From Streptomyces sp. Tu 3180 (GTDB lineage: Bacteria; Actinomycetota; Actinomycetes; Streptomycetales; Streptomycetaceae), in the NCBI RefSeq assembly GCF_009852415.1, contig NZ_WOXS01000002.1:186001-250000 (forward strand): DNA of 64,000 bases, in the 5' to 3' direction. How positions within the stretch are numbered: the stretch's first letter is position 1; each line of letters starts with the position of its first letter. Shown here piece by piece: positions 54,573 through 62,488 of this stretch. The notes beneath the pieces are model-generated. The model did no database searches and had not been told where the DNA came from. It saw only the letters and a list, made by a program, of their open reading frames with translations. The position numbers and the translations under genes were made by a program.

Positions 54573-54893
54573 TCACGGCCGGCGACCCGCCAACGGGTGC
54601 CCCTGCTCGGTCCGGCGACAGGATGCGGGTGTGAAAGTGCTGTGCCTGTTGTTGGAGCATTCACGCAGGGGGCGTCCCGAGGGGATGCCGCCGGGGTCGT
54701 CCAGGAGGGCGATGCCGGCGGTGATGCGCTTGCCGACCGGCTCGCGCCGCGCTTCGAAAATCTGGCAGACGGCCATGACGATCTCCAGGCCGTGCTGACC
54801 GACCCGGCCCGCGTCCGCCGCCCGGGCCACCGGCAGCACCGGATCCGAATCCCACACCCCCACCTCCACCAGGTCGCCGGTGATGCGCAGTAC
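54573..54893 (-). pseudogene. RsbW-like HATPase, 3' half only (paralogue of 36235-36723)
   Basis: The frame starts near LRITGDLVEVGVWDSDPVLP and keeps ARAADAGRVGQHGLEIVMAV and the tail EPVGKRITAGIALLDDPGGI. The N-box with the ATP-binding asparagine is missing because an IS110 remnant abuts at 54893. It cannot bind ATP. Confidence 0.75.
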
Positions 54894-55279
54894 GCGGCGT
54901 CGGCCCGGACAGCGCCGCAGCCCTGCTCATCGCCACAGGTGACAACCCTGACCGCCTCACCAGCGAGGCATCTTTCGCTGCCTTGTGCGCCACCAGCCCG
55001 GTCGAAGCGTCCTCCGGCAGGACCCAGCGCCGCAGACTCAACCGCAGACTCAACCGCGGCGGCGACCGCCAGGCCAACGCCGCCCTCCACCGGGTCGTCC
55101 TCAGCCGCCTGCGCTGGGACGACCGCACCCGGAACCACCTGCAGCGACGCCTTGCCGAGGGCAAGACGCGCCGAGAAGTCATCCGCTGCCTCAAACGCTA
55201 CATCGCACGGGAGATCCACCGGCTCCCCGCCACTCCGAGCCCCGCAGCCAGCCGCGCACATGCCGCAACCGCTACCTGA
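54893..55279 (+). pseudogene. IS110-family transposase, C-terminal fragment
   Basis: The frame reads VGPDSAAALLIATGDNPDRL, TSEASFAALCATSPVEASSG and RGGDRQANAALHRVVLSRLR. This is the Transposase_20 domain with its serine. It belongs to the subgroup whose N-terminal half stands alone at 12394-13180, but the two overlap in sequence and are not halves of one gene. Confidence 0.85.
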
Positions 55280-55318
55280 CATCCACAGGGACATCAATGC
55301 CGTCGCGAAGGTTCTGGC

Positions 55319-57833
55319 TCAGTCCTGACACGCGAGATTTTGTGGCTGGTCCGGCAGGTAGATCGTGCGTTCCTGCGCGGTGAGGTCGCGGCGGACGGCG
55401 CGGCAGATCTTGTTGACGGTTGTAGCGGGCGGTGGCCAGCGTGCGCCCGTCCGGACTGAACGTCACCACATCCGCCTCTTCAGAACCCCTTGAGACTCTG
55501 CTGCGGATGCGTCTGTTCTCCGTATCCCACAGGTCCACCCCACGGCGGTCGCTGGCGGTGGCCAGAGTACGGCCACGCGGAGCGAACGCCATCGAGAACA
55601 CCTCTCTCAGAGGGCCGGAGAGGATGGCCTCGCTTGAGCCGTTCGCCGTATCCCACAAACGTGCGGTCCGGTCGAGGCTGCCGGTGGCCAGGGTGCGGCC
55701 GTCAGGGCTGAAGGCCGCCGAGTACACGGTGTCGGTGTGCCCGGCGAGCGTGGCCAGCGTGCTTCCGCTGGCCACGTCCCACAGACGTACCGAGCTGTCG
55801 CTGCCGGTGGCCAGGGTGCGGCCGTCGGGGCTGAACGCCACCGAGACCACTACGTCGGTTCGTTTGCCGACGCTTCTGCGGAAGCGGCCGGTAGCAGCGT
55901 CCCATAACTCCGCCCCACGATCGCTGCCGGTGGCCAGGGTGCGGCCGTCCGGACTGAACACCACCGAGACCACAGCATCGCGGTGGACGGTGAGCCGGTT
56001 CCGCAGAGGCACGGTAGCGGCGGTGTGGAGACTCTCCATTGCCGGGGAAGTGGGGCTGGTGCGATAAGCGTGGATGGCCAGCAATGAGGCGAGGTCCGAG
56101 TTCGTGCCGATGAGGGCGGCGGACTGCGCGGTCAGCTGACGGGAAAGGGCGACCTTCCGAGCAGAATCGGCGGCCTGCCGTTGCTGGTCACTGTTCCGGC
56201 TCTGGTGCCATGCGATCAAACTCGCGGTAAGGGCGGGACCGAGCAGGACGGACAGGGCGGCACTGAGCCTGCGCAGGCGCCGGGTGATGAGCGCCGCTGC
56301 GCGTTCTTCCTGATCACGTGCGGTCGTGCTGGCGGTGAGGAAATCATGCTCGAGTGCGGTGAGGTCCTCGCGGGGGCTGCTGCCGAAGTGTTCCAGGGCT
56401 GTTGCCAGCCTACTTCCCCGGTACAGAGCTCCCACATCGCAACCGAGTTCCTCCCATGCCCGGGCCGCCTCGGTCAGCTTCCGGTGGACACGCAGGTGTT
56501 CGCGGTCCTGCTCGATCCAGCCACGCAGCCGGGGCCAGGCAGTCAGCAGGGCCTCGTGGGCAAGCTCGACGGTGTCCCCGTCGAGCGTGAGCAGCCGCGC
56601 CCGGGTCAGAGCCTCCAACACATCAGCGGTCTCCTGCCGACCGTGGGACTCAAGTTCTCCCCGGTCGGCGGGTCGACGGGTGTCGGGAGTGCCCTCGCCG
56701 GGGGCGACCATCCGTAGTAACAGTCGGCGGGCCACTACAGCCTGGGCTTGAGTGAACTGACGGTAGGCGTCCTCAGCGGTCTTGGCGACGGCGCCTTCCA
56801 TGCCCCCCGGCGCCTTCGTAGCCGACCAGGGTCATGGTCTTGCCTCGGCGGCGGCGCCAGGTCTCCATCAGCACATGTGAGAGCAGGGGCAGCCCGCCGG
56901 GGGCGTCGGCGACTTCCTCGACAAGACGTGAGGTCAAGGCACGTTCCACGGTCAAGCCTTCGGCCGCGGCCGGTTTGACGATGATCGCTCGTAGCTCAGC
57001 CGGGCGCATCGGGCCGACCAGCAAGTTAGCGTCGCGCAGCGCGTCGGCCAGGTCACGGTGTTCGGCGCAGCGGCCGTAGAAGTCAGCGCGCACCGCGATG
57101 AGAACCCGTAACCGGCTCTCCGGCCGCTGGGCGGCCAGGAGCAGGTCGAGGAAGCGGGCACGCCCGGCCCCATCGTGGCAGAGCGTGAAGATTCCTTCGA
57201 ATTGGTCGACGATCACGAACGTGTCCGCGTCCGGACTTCCTGGTCCGGTGTCTGCGGGATCGAGCACGCGGGCGTGGGTACGGGTGGGGCGCGGGCCAGG
57301 GGTGAGGATGCGGATGGCGGCCGGACGCAGGCCCGGCTCCTGGGCGTGCTGGAGAGCAGGGACAGGACCAGCGCGTAGCAGGGAGGACTTACCGCTGCCG
57401 GACGGGCCGAACACGGCCGCGAACCGCCGGCGGCGTAGTAGGTCGAGCAGGTCGGCGGTGAGCTGGTCGCGTCCAAAGAAGAGACTGCGGTCCCCAGTCT
57501 CGAACCGTGCCAACCCCTTATACGGCGACTTAGCTCGATCCCCGTCTTCCTCCGTTCTCGAGGTGGCGGCCTCGTCCACGGCTTGCTTCCACCGGGCCTC
57601 CCACTCCACCACATCACCCCCGCACGCAGCGGCATAAGCGAGGGCCACCGGCAGCGTCGGCAGTTCCTCACCGCCCGCTGCCTGCGACAGCGTCGTGATC
57701 GAATAACCGGCCTTCTGCGCCAGCACCCGATAGGTGATCCCGCCCGCCTCGGTACGCAGCTTGCGCAGCTCGAATGCGAACCGCTGCACCGGCCCCGCCC
57801 CGGATCTATGGGCACCTCGCGACGACCCGCCAC
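55319..57833 (-). pseudogene. HTH-nSTAND1 NTPase with WD40 repeats, two to three frame disruptions
   Basis: From GTG 57833 the N-terminus reads AGRREVPIDPGRG, then a G-run slip near 57800 leads to VQRFAFELRKLRTEAGGITY. An Xre-like helix-turn-helix occupies residues about 20-90. The nSTAND1 NTPase follows: SPYKGLARFETGDRSLFFGR, Walker A GPSGSGKS, Walker B TFVIVDQFEGIF. Near 56810 an extra base in a G-run shifts the frame into TAEDAYRQFTQAQAVVARRL. One transmembrane-like segment (LSVLLGPALTASLIAW) and at least four WD40 blades (SVVFSPDGRTLATGSD) follow. The WD40 array is cut short near 55415, leaving the family tail VNKICRAVRRDLTAQER in another frame, ending at 55319. STAND proteins are ATP-driven signalling switches, some in antiphage defence. 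Confidence 0.85.
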
Positions 57834-58093
57834 GGCTCCACCTCCGTCAGCTGCCCGGCACTGGACCGACCAGCCACGCTACGGACCCCACCGCGAGCCC
57901 GGAAAGATCGCGTCCGGCCATTGTTTGGCCGTCTGACTTGCGCTGCCAAACAATGCGCCTGCCTCTGAACTCGATGTTGTGAAGCAAGCCGGCGGAACAG
58001 AGCGATGCCGTACCGAACGGCCCACGAGCACGCAAACCGCTCTCGAGAAGCCGGTTGAACTCAATAGCCAATGTGAGCAGACAGGAGTACCTC

Positions 58094-58372
58094 GTGCGTA
58101 TCCGCAAGATCTTGGTGAGCGCAGGGATCGGAGCCGCGCTCGTCCTGGGCGGCGCAGCCGTTCCCGCCGCAGCTGCACCATCGCCATCGCCGGCATCGCA
58201 GTCCGACGTCACCGCGATGAGCTGGTCCGACACAGGCGAGCGGTTCAACCGGCTCGCCCCCTGCAACACTCGCGGCCAGTGGTACTACGACAACCACTGG
58301 AACGCCTGGGACTGGGAATGCCGCTGGAACTCCGCCAACCGGAACTATCAGCTCTGGGTCTGGTACCTCTGA
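58094..58372 (+). CDS. Small secreted tryptophan-rich protein
   Basis: 92 residues from GTG 58094 with AGGAG 6 bases upstream. A signal peptide (KILVSAGIGAALVLGGAAVP with cleavage after AAA-A) leads to a mature protein of about 64 residues. The mature part has eight tryptophans and two cysteines in RLAPCNTRGQWYYDNHWNAW, DWECRWNSANRNYQLWVWYL, suggesting one disulfide and an aromatic-rich surface. No family is recognised. The protein is expected outside the cell. Immediately downstream is a perfect hairpin, so it is monocistronic. Confidence 0.75.
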   Translation: MRIRKILVSAGIGAALVLGGAAVPAAAAPSPSPASQSDVTAMSWSDTGERFNRLAPCNTRGQWYYDNHWNAWDWECRWNSANRNYQLWVWYL

Positions 58373-58374
58373 GC

Positions 58375-58405
58375 CACCGGCCTTCGAGCGCTTCGCTGGC
58401 CGGTG
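58375..58405 (+). terminator. Hairpin terminator of the tryptophan-rich protein gene
   Basis: A perfect 8-bp stem (CACCGGCC / GGCCGGTG) with a 15-base loop begins 2 bases after the stop codon. Confidence 0.7.
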
Positions 58406-58729
58406 TGAACGATCCGGCTCAGCACGAGGCCAGGCAGACGGTCTTCAACAGATGGCGCGTACGCATCAGATGACCGGTCCAGTCTCTTCTCCAGGCAGCG
58501 GGTCAGGACGGGCATGGGCGAGGGCAAAGGCCCGCGCAAGCCCTCCCGCCAGCGCCCGGTCGATGCAGCAGAGCCGCGCCTGCTCGTTTCGCTGGAGCAG
58601 CGGGCCCGCGTCGGCCGGGTGCGACCTCTCGGCTTAGGGTCGGTCGCAGCCTCTCACGGAGCCTCTCCCTGAATGGTGGACACGCTGATACTGGATCTCC
58701 TTGATCCGGAGGAAGCGAGAGACAACCGA
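58406..58729. other. Gap, no gene seen
   Basis: No supported frame. The left end of the IS3 remnant that follows is not identifiable. Confidence 0.35.
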
Positions 58730-59207
58730 TGGCGTCGCCGGCCGATCCGAACGAGCGGGTCCGGCAGCTCGAGGCCAGTGAGCGCGAGCTGGCAACCGAG
58801 CGGGACATACTCCGCAAGGCGGCCAAGTATTTGGCCGGGGAAACGAGCTGGTGAGGAGCCGCTTCCAGTTCACCGACGACCACCTGGCCACCTACGAGGT
58901 GAAGCGGCTCTGCGAGGGCCTGGAGCTGAACAGGTCCAGCTACTACAAGTGGCTGGCAGGCAGGCCAGAGCTGCCCAGCAGCACCGGGACCGGGTCCTGG
59001 CGGAGCGCGACCATCATGACCCTCGCCCAGGGCGGGATCCTCATGAAGCGATGGGCCGCCAGCGGGGAAGCCTTCGCAGACCGCTACTTCCGGTGCTCGG
59101 ACGGGCTCATCGCCCGCGCGGCCGGCATCAACAACATGCCCCAGGTCCTCACCGGTCTGATTCAGAACGGCGAGTTCACACGGATCCTTCAGCGTCTCGA
59201 CGACTGA
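58730..59207 (+). pseudogene. IS3-family remnant (end of OrfA, start of OrfB) fused to unknown sequence
   Basis: OrfA ends with RVRQLEASERELATERDILR and KAAKYLAGETSW, stop at 58853, overlapping the GTG start of OrfB at 58851. OrfB begins RSRFQFTDDHLATYEVKRLC and reaches RSSYYKWLAGRPE, then family similarity ends. The following frame (SGEAFADRYFRCSDGLIARA) looks protein-like but unrelated. The DDE integrase core is absent. Confidence 0.7.
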
Positions 59208-59317
59208 CAGCTGCCCGGTCTGCACGTCTGGTTCTGGAGCGATCCGTAAGTGGCACCCCGCCGGCGAGCCTGAGACGGCGCGTTTGTTCGCTCCAACCAC
59301 TCGCTGCCGATGGCATG

Positions 59318-60376
59318 TCATGGGGCAGGCGGAGCCGCAACATCACCTACCGGTGGGTTGAGGCGAGCGAAACCTTCCTGGCGTTGGTAAGGGAAGTACG
59401 GGTAGGGCGCTACCTTGTCGCTCGCCGCATTGAGTTTCGCCAACTGGTCGGGGGTGAGAGTCCAGCCGACGGCACCGAGGTTCTGACGGAGCTGCTCCTC
59501 GTTGCGGGCGCCGATGATGACGGAGGATACGGTCGGCCGCTGGAGTAGCCAGTTGATGGCGATTTGCGGAATTTTTTTGCCGGTCTCCTGAGCGATTTCA
59601 TCGAGGGCGTCGATGACGCGGTAGAGGTGTTCGTCCTCGACCGGCGGGCCGTAGTCCGCGGTGTGGTGCAGTCGGCTATTGGCCGGCAGGGGCTGGCCGC
59701 GGCGGACTTTGCCGGTGAGCCGCCCCCAGCCGAGGGGGCTCCAGACGAGGGCTCCGAGGCCCTGATCCAATCCCAGGGGCATCAGCTCCCATTCGTAGTC
59801 GCGGCCGATGAGGGAGTAGTAGACCTGATGTGCGACATAGCGCGGGTGGCCGTACCTCTCCGCGATCGAGAGGGACTTCATCGCCTGCCACCCGGAGAAG
59901 TTGGAGATGCCGAGGTAGCGGACCTTTCCCTCTCGTACGAGATCGTCGAGTGCGGACAGGACTTCCTCGATCGGCGTGCCGGCGTCAAAAGCGTGCAGTT
60001 GGAACAGGTCGAGGTAGTCGGTATCGAGCCGGCGCAGGGCGTCCTCGCACGCGGTGATCAGACGCGCACGGGAGGAGCCTGCATCGTTTGGACCGTCCCC
60101 CGTCGGCAGACCGGTCTTGGTGGACACGATCACTCGATCCCTGCGGCCTTTGATCGCTTCGCCCAGCACCTCCTCCGAGGCGCCGCCGGAGTACACGTCC
60201 GCAGTGTCGAACATCGTGACTCCGGCGTCCAGGCAGATGTCCACGAGGCGGCGCGCTTCTCGCGCACCGGTGTTGCCCCAGGCGCCGAACAGCGGTCCCT
60301 GGCCGCCGAAGGTACCGGCACCGAGGCTCAGTGCGGGGACCGTCAGGCCGGATGCACCTAACCGCCTGTATTCCAT
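59318..60376 (-). CDS. Aldo/keto reductase
   Basis: 352 residues from ATG 60376. The catalytic tetrad is in place: Asp and Tyr in TMFDTADVYSGGASEEVLG, Lys in VIVSTKTG, and His in LDLFQLHAFDAG. NADPH-binding residues lie in SPLGWGRLTGKVRRG and SSVIIGARNEEQLRQNL. It is close in plan to the YdjG/YghZ-like aldo/keto reductases of about 330-350 residues. It reduces an aldehyde or ketone, substrate unknown. A TetR gene is divergent, and one of two matching operator-like sites lies 28 bases upstream of its start codon. Confidence 0.92.
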   Translation of the reverse strand: MEYRRLGASGLTVPALSLGAGTFGGQGPLFGAWGNTGAREARRLVDICLDAGVTMFDTADVYSGGASEEVLGEAIKGRRDRVIVSTKTGLPTGDGPNDAGSSRARLITACEDALRRLDTDYLDLFQLHAFDAGTPIEEVLSALDDLVREGKVRYLGISNFSGWQAMKSLSIAERYGHPRYVAHQVYYSLIGRDYEWELMPLGLDQGLGALVWSPLGWGRLTGKVRRGQPLPANSRLHHTADYGPPVEDEHLYRVIDALDEIAQETGKKIPQIAINWLLQRPTVSSVIIGARNEEQLRQNLGAVGWTLTPDQLAKLNAASDKVAPYPYFPYQRQEGFARLNPPVGDVAAPPAP

Positions 60377-60403
60377 GGCTGTTCCTCTCGTTGCCCGACT
60401 AGC

Positions 60404-60425
60404 TAATGGTTCTGAAGTTCCGTTA
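60404..60425. promoter_or_regulatory. TetR operator candidate 1
   Basis: TAATGGTTCTGAAGTTCCGT plus TA resembles the palindrome at 60457-60478, matching in the right half and partly in the left. It is 53 bp from it centre to centre, about five helical turns. Confidence 0.5.
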
Positions 60426-60456
60426 GCGTGTTCTCAACATAGCAGGCATGAGCAAT

Positions 60457-60478
60457 TAACGAAACTGGAGTCCCGTTA
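60457..60478. promoter_or_regulatory. TetR operator candidate 2, overlapping the regulator start codon
   Basis: TAACGAAACTGG then AGTCCCGTTA forms an inverted repeat (TAACGnnACT/AGTnnCGTTA). Its last base is the A of the tetR ATG, so binding would block its own transcription or translation. Confidence 0.55.
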
Positions 60479-61107
60479 TGGGGTTTGAGGGTGCGGATCC
60501 GGGGACCATCCGTCCTGGAGGGCGCACGGCGCGGGTGCGGTCGGCGGTGCTGCGAGCCGTTGGGGACGCCTTGGCGGAGCATGGCTTTGCCCACCTGGAC
60601 CTCACCGACATCGCCCGCCGTGCCGAGGTGGGCAAGACCACCGTGTACCGCCGCTGGGGAACGGTGACCAGCTTGGTGGCTGACTTGCTGGTGGACATGG
60701 CCGAGCAGTCACTGCCGCGTACCGAGACCGGCTCGCTGCTCGGCGATCTCAAGGCCAACGCCCGGCTCGTGCAGCGCACCTTGGCCGACCCGCGGCAAGG
60801 AGCGCTGTTCAAGGCAGTGGTCGCCGCCGCCACCTGCGAGGCCAAGACAGCCGAGGCCCTGCACCGCTTCTACGACATCCGCGTCAAGGAGTGGGCGCCC
60901 TGCGTCCAGCAAGCCATCGAGCGGGGCGAGGTGCCTGAGGGCACCGATACCCACGAGGTCATCCGCGCTGTCTCCGCCCCCCTCTATTACCGCCTGCTGA
61001 CCACCGGCGACCGTCTCGACGAAGCCGCTGCGGACCGAGCCGCCGAAGCCGCCGCAGCCGCAGCACGCGCGGGAGCATACCTGCGGACTGAACGAGGTCT
61101 TGTGTGA
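60478..61107 (+). CDS. TetR-family transcriptional regulator
   Basis: 209 residues from ATG 60478. The helix-turn-helix is LDLTDIARRAEVGKTTVYRR, near residue 40. The C-terminal domain is helical and resembles the TetR_C_16-like group (LADPRQGALFKAVVAAATCE; EVIRAVSAPLYYRLLTTGD). It is divergent from the aldo/keto reductase and very likely represses both. The start codon lies at the edge of a palindrome, which fits autoregulation and leaves room for at most a leaderless transcript. An IS5 element was inserted right after its stop codon. Confidence 0.9.
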   Translation: MGFEGADPGTIRPGGRTARVRSAVLRAVGDALAEHGFAHLDLTDIARRAEVGKTTVYRRWGTVTSLVADLLVDMAEQSLPRTETGSLLGDLKANARLVQRTLADPRQGALFKAVVAAATCEAKTAEALHRFYDIRVKEWAPCVQQAIERGEVPEGTDTHEVIRAVSAPLYYRLLTTGDRLDEAAADRAAEAAAAAARAGAYLRTERGLV

Positions 61108-61945
61108 CCGGCTTTGAAGGGCGTTGCAGAAGGCCGTGATCGCGCGGGCTGGAGCGGGTGGCTGGTCTGCCGGTCCATGCGGCGAGGGCGAGGTTGTGCA
61201 TGCGGGCGACGGCCTGGACGGCGTGGTGGAGGCCGTCGCCGCGTTGCCGGCGGTCGCGGAGGATCGCGTGGTTCTTCATGGGGGAGAAGGTGTGCTCGAC
61301 GCGGGCGCGGACCTTGCGATGCTGCGCGTTGTCCTCCTCCTCGTCCTTGGGCAGGGGTCGTCCGGGGCGTTTGCGGTGCGGGACGATCAGTCCGGTGTTG
61401 ACGTGGGTGCCGTCGCCGAGCACCGTCACGCCCTCGCAGTGCTCGGCCAGGCCGGAGTCCCGCCGGGCTTTCGCGTCCGCGGTCGTGCCGGGCACCGGCC
61501 GGGCCGCGGCCACCACCAGGCGGAACTCGGCGTCCACGATGACCTGCACGCTCGCCGAGAACCGGGAGTCACGAGAGGACGCTCCGATCTTGCGGTCGCG
61601 GACCGGGACGAGGGTGCCGTCCACGATCCACAGCCGCTCGGCTGCTTCCCGGGAAGCCCGGGCCGGCTCGAGCGCGAGCAGCGGACCGAGCCTTTGGATC
61701 GCCCGGCACACGGTCGCCGGCGAGACGCCGAACAGTGGGGCGCGCTGCCGCATGGTGAGGTTCGTGCGGCGGTACACGGCCACCAGCAGCACCCGCTCGG
61801 CCGGCGGAAGCCGCCACGGACGGCCCCGCCCGCAGTCCTCGCCACCGCGTTCCCGCACCGCCCTCAGCAGCCGGCCGAACCGATCCGCCCGCAGGCCCGT
61901 GAACGTCTCCACCCACACCCGCTCGACCGTCAAGGCCCCAGCCAT
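60959..61945 (-). CDS. IS5-family (DDE_Tnp_4 type) transposase
   Basis: 328 residues from the start at 61945. The N-terminal helix-turn-helix reads LVAVYRRTNLTMRQRAPLFG and VSPATVCRAIQRLGPLLALE. The DDE residues are in RLWIVDGTLVPVRD, VTVLGDGTHVNTGLIVPHRK and KVRARVEHTFSPMKNHAILR. No frame disruption is seen up to MHNLALAAWTGRPAT. The frame has no stop inside the element and continues about 50 codons antisense into tetR. The natural protein probably ends near the inverted repeat, so this copy makes a C-terminally extended enzyme that may still be active. Confidence 0.88.
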   Translation of the reverse strand: MAGALTVERVWVETFTGLRADRFGRLLRAVRERGGEDCGRGRPWRLPPAERVLLVAVYRRTNLTMRQRAPLFGVSPATVCRAIQRLGPLLALEPARASREAAERLWIVDGTLVPVRDRKIGASSRDSRFSASVQVIVDAEFRLVVAAARPVPGTTADAKARRDSGLAEHCEGVTVLGDGTHVNTGLIVPHRKRPGRPLPKDEEEDNAQHRKVRARVEHTFSPMKNHAILRDRRQRGDGLHHAVQAVARMHNLALAAWTGRPATRSSPRDHGLLQRPSKPVTQDLVQSAGMLPRVLRLRRLRRLGPQRLRRDGRRWSAGGNRGGRRQRG

Positions 61946-61987
61946 ACAACGGAGATGCCCTGTTCACGGCCTTCTGCAACGCCCTTC
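61116..61987 (-). mobile_element. IS5-family element inserted just after tetR
   Basis: Perfect 24-bp inverted repeats (GAAGGGCGTTGCAGAAGGCC plus GTGA) bound 872 bp. Similarity may extend outward a few bases (ACCGGCTTT left, GGCCGGT right). On the right the element adjoins a truncated DNA ligase gene. Confidence 0.88.
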
Positions 61988-62442
61988 AGGCCGGTACGAC
62001 CCTGAGAGGCGCCTTCAGTACGTCGGCCGCACCACCACCCTCGCCAAGGCGGCCGGTACGGCGGTCGCCGGGATGCTCCACCGGGCCCGGCCCGGGCATC
62101 CGTGGACGGGGCTGGTCGTTCGCCACCGGGTGGGGCAGCAGGGAGACGCTGGACGTCACGCTGGTGGAGCCCGAACCGGTGGTGGAAATCGGCGTCGACG
62201 TCGCCCACGACGCCTGCGGCCGCCGGCGGGACGCTGCACGCTGGCATCGGCCGCCCCCGACCTCTCCCCTACCGACGCCCCCGCTGGTCACCGGCGAACT
62301 GACAGCGGCACGCGAGATTGGCCATGCCGTCGACGAGAAGCGCGCTCGGCAAATCCTGCGCGACCTCGCCGCGGACGGCATCCTCCAGCGCCTGGACACC
62401 GATCGAGCTGTCTACCGCCCTGCTGACGGCCCGGAACAGTAG
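61988..62442 (+). pseudogene. ATP-dependent DNA ligase, C-terminal remnant
   Basis: The frame reads GRYDPERRLQYVGRTTTLAK and AAGTAVAGMLHRARPGHPWT, then one extra G near 62110 shifts it into WGSRETLDVTLVEPEPVVEI and GVDVAHDACGRRRDAARWHR. This is the OB-fold C-terminal domain of actinobacterial ATP-dependent DNA ligases. The adenylation domain with the catalytic lysine is missing, apparently displaced by the IS5 element. The last 50 codons (EKRARQILRDLAADGILQRL) look like a winged helix from another protein. Confidence 0.75.
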
Positions 62443-62488
62443 GTCAGCGGGAGGCCGCCCGCCCGGCGCCGGGCCAACCCTCGATGTC

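Noticed and set aside
12394..55279. N-terminal IS110 half (12394-13180) and C-terminal IS110 half (54893-55279) as one split gene
   Set aside because: The two pieces overlap in the conserved VGPD..A..L....NP.RL..EASF segment with different sequences, so they come from different copies.
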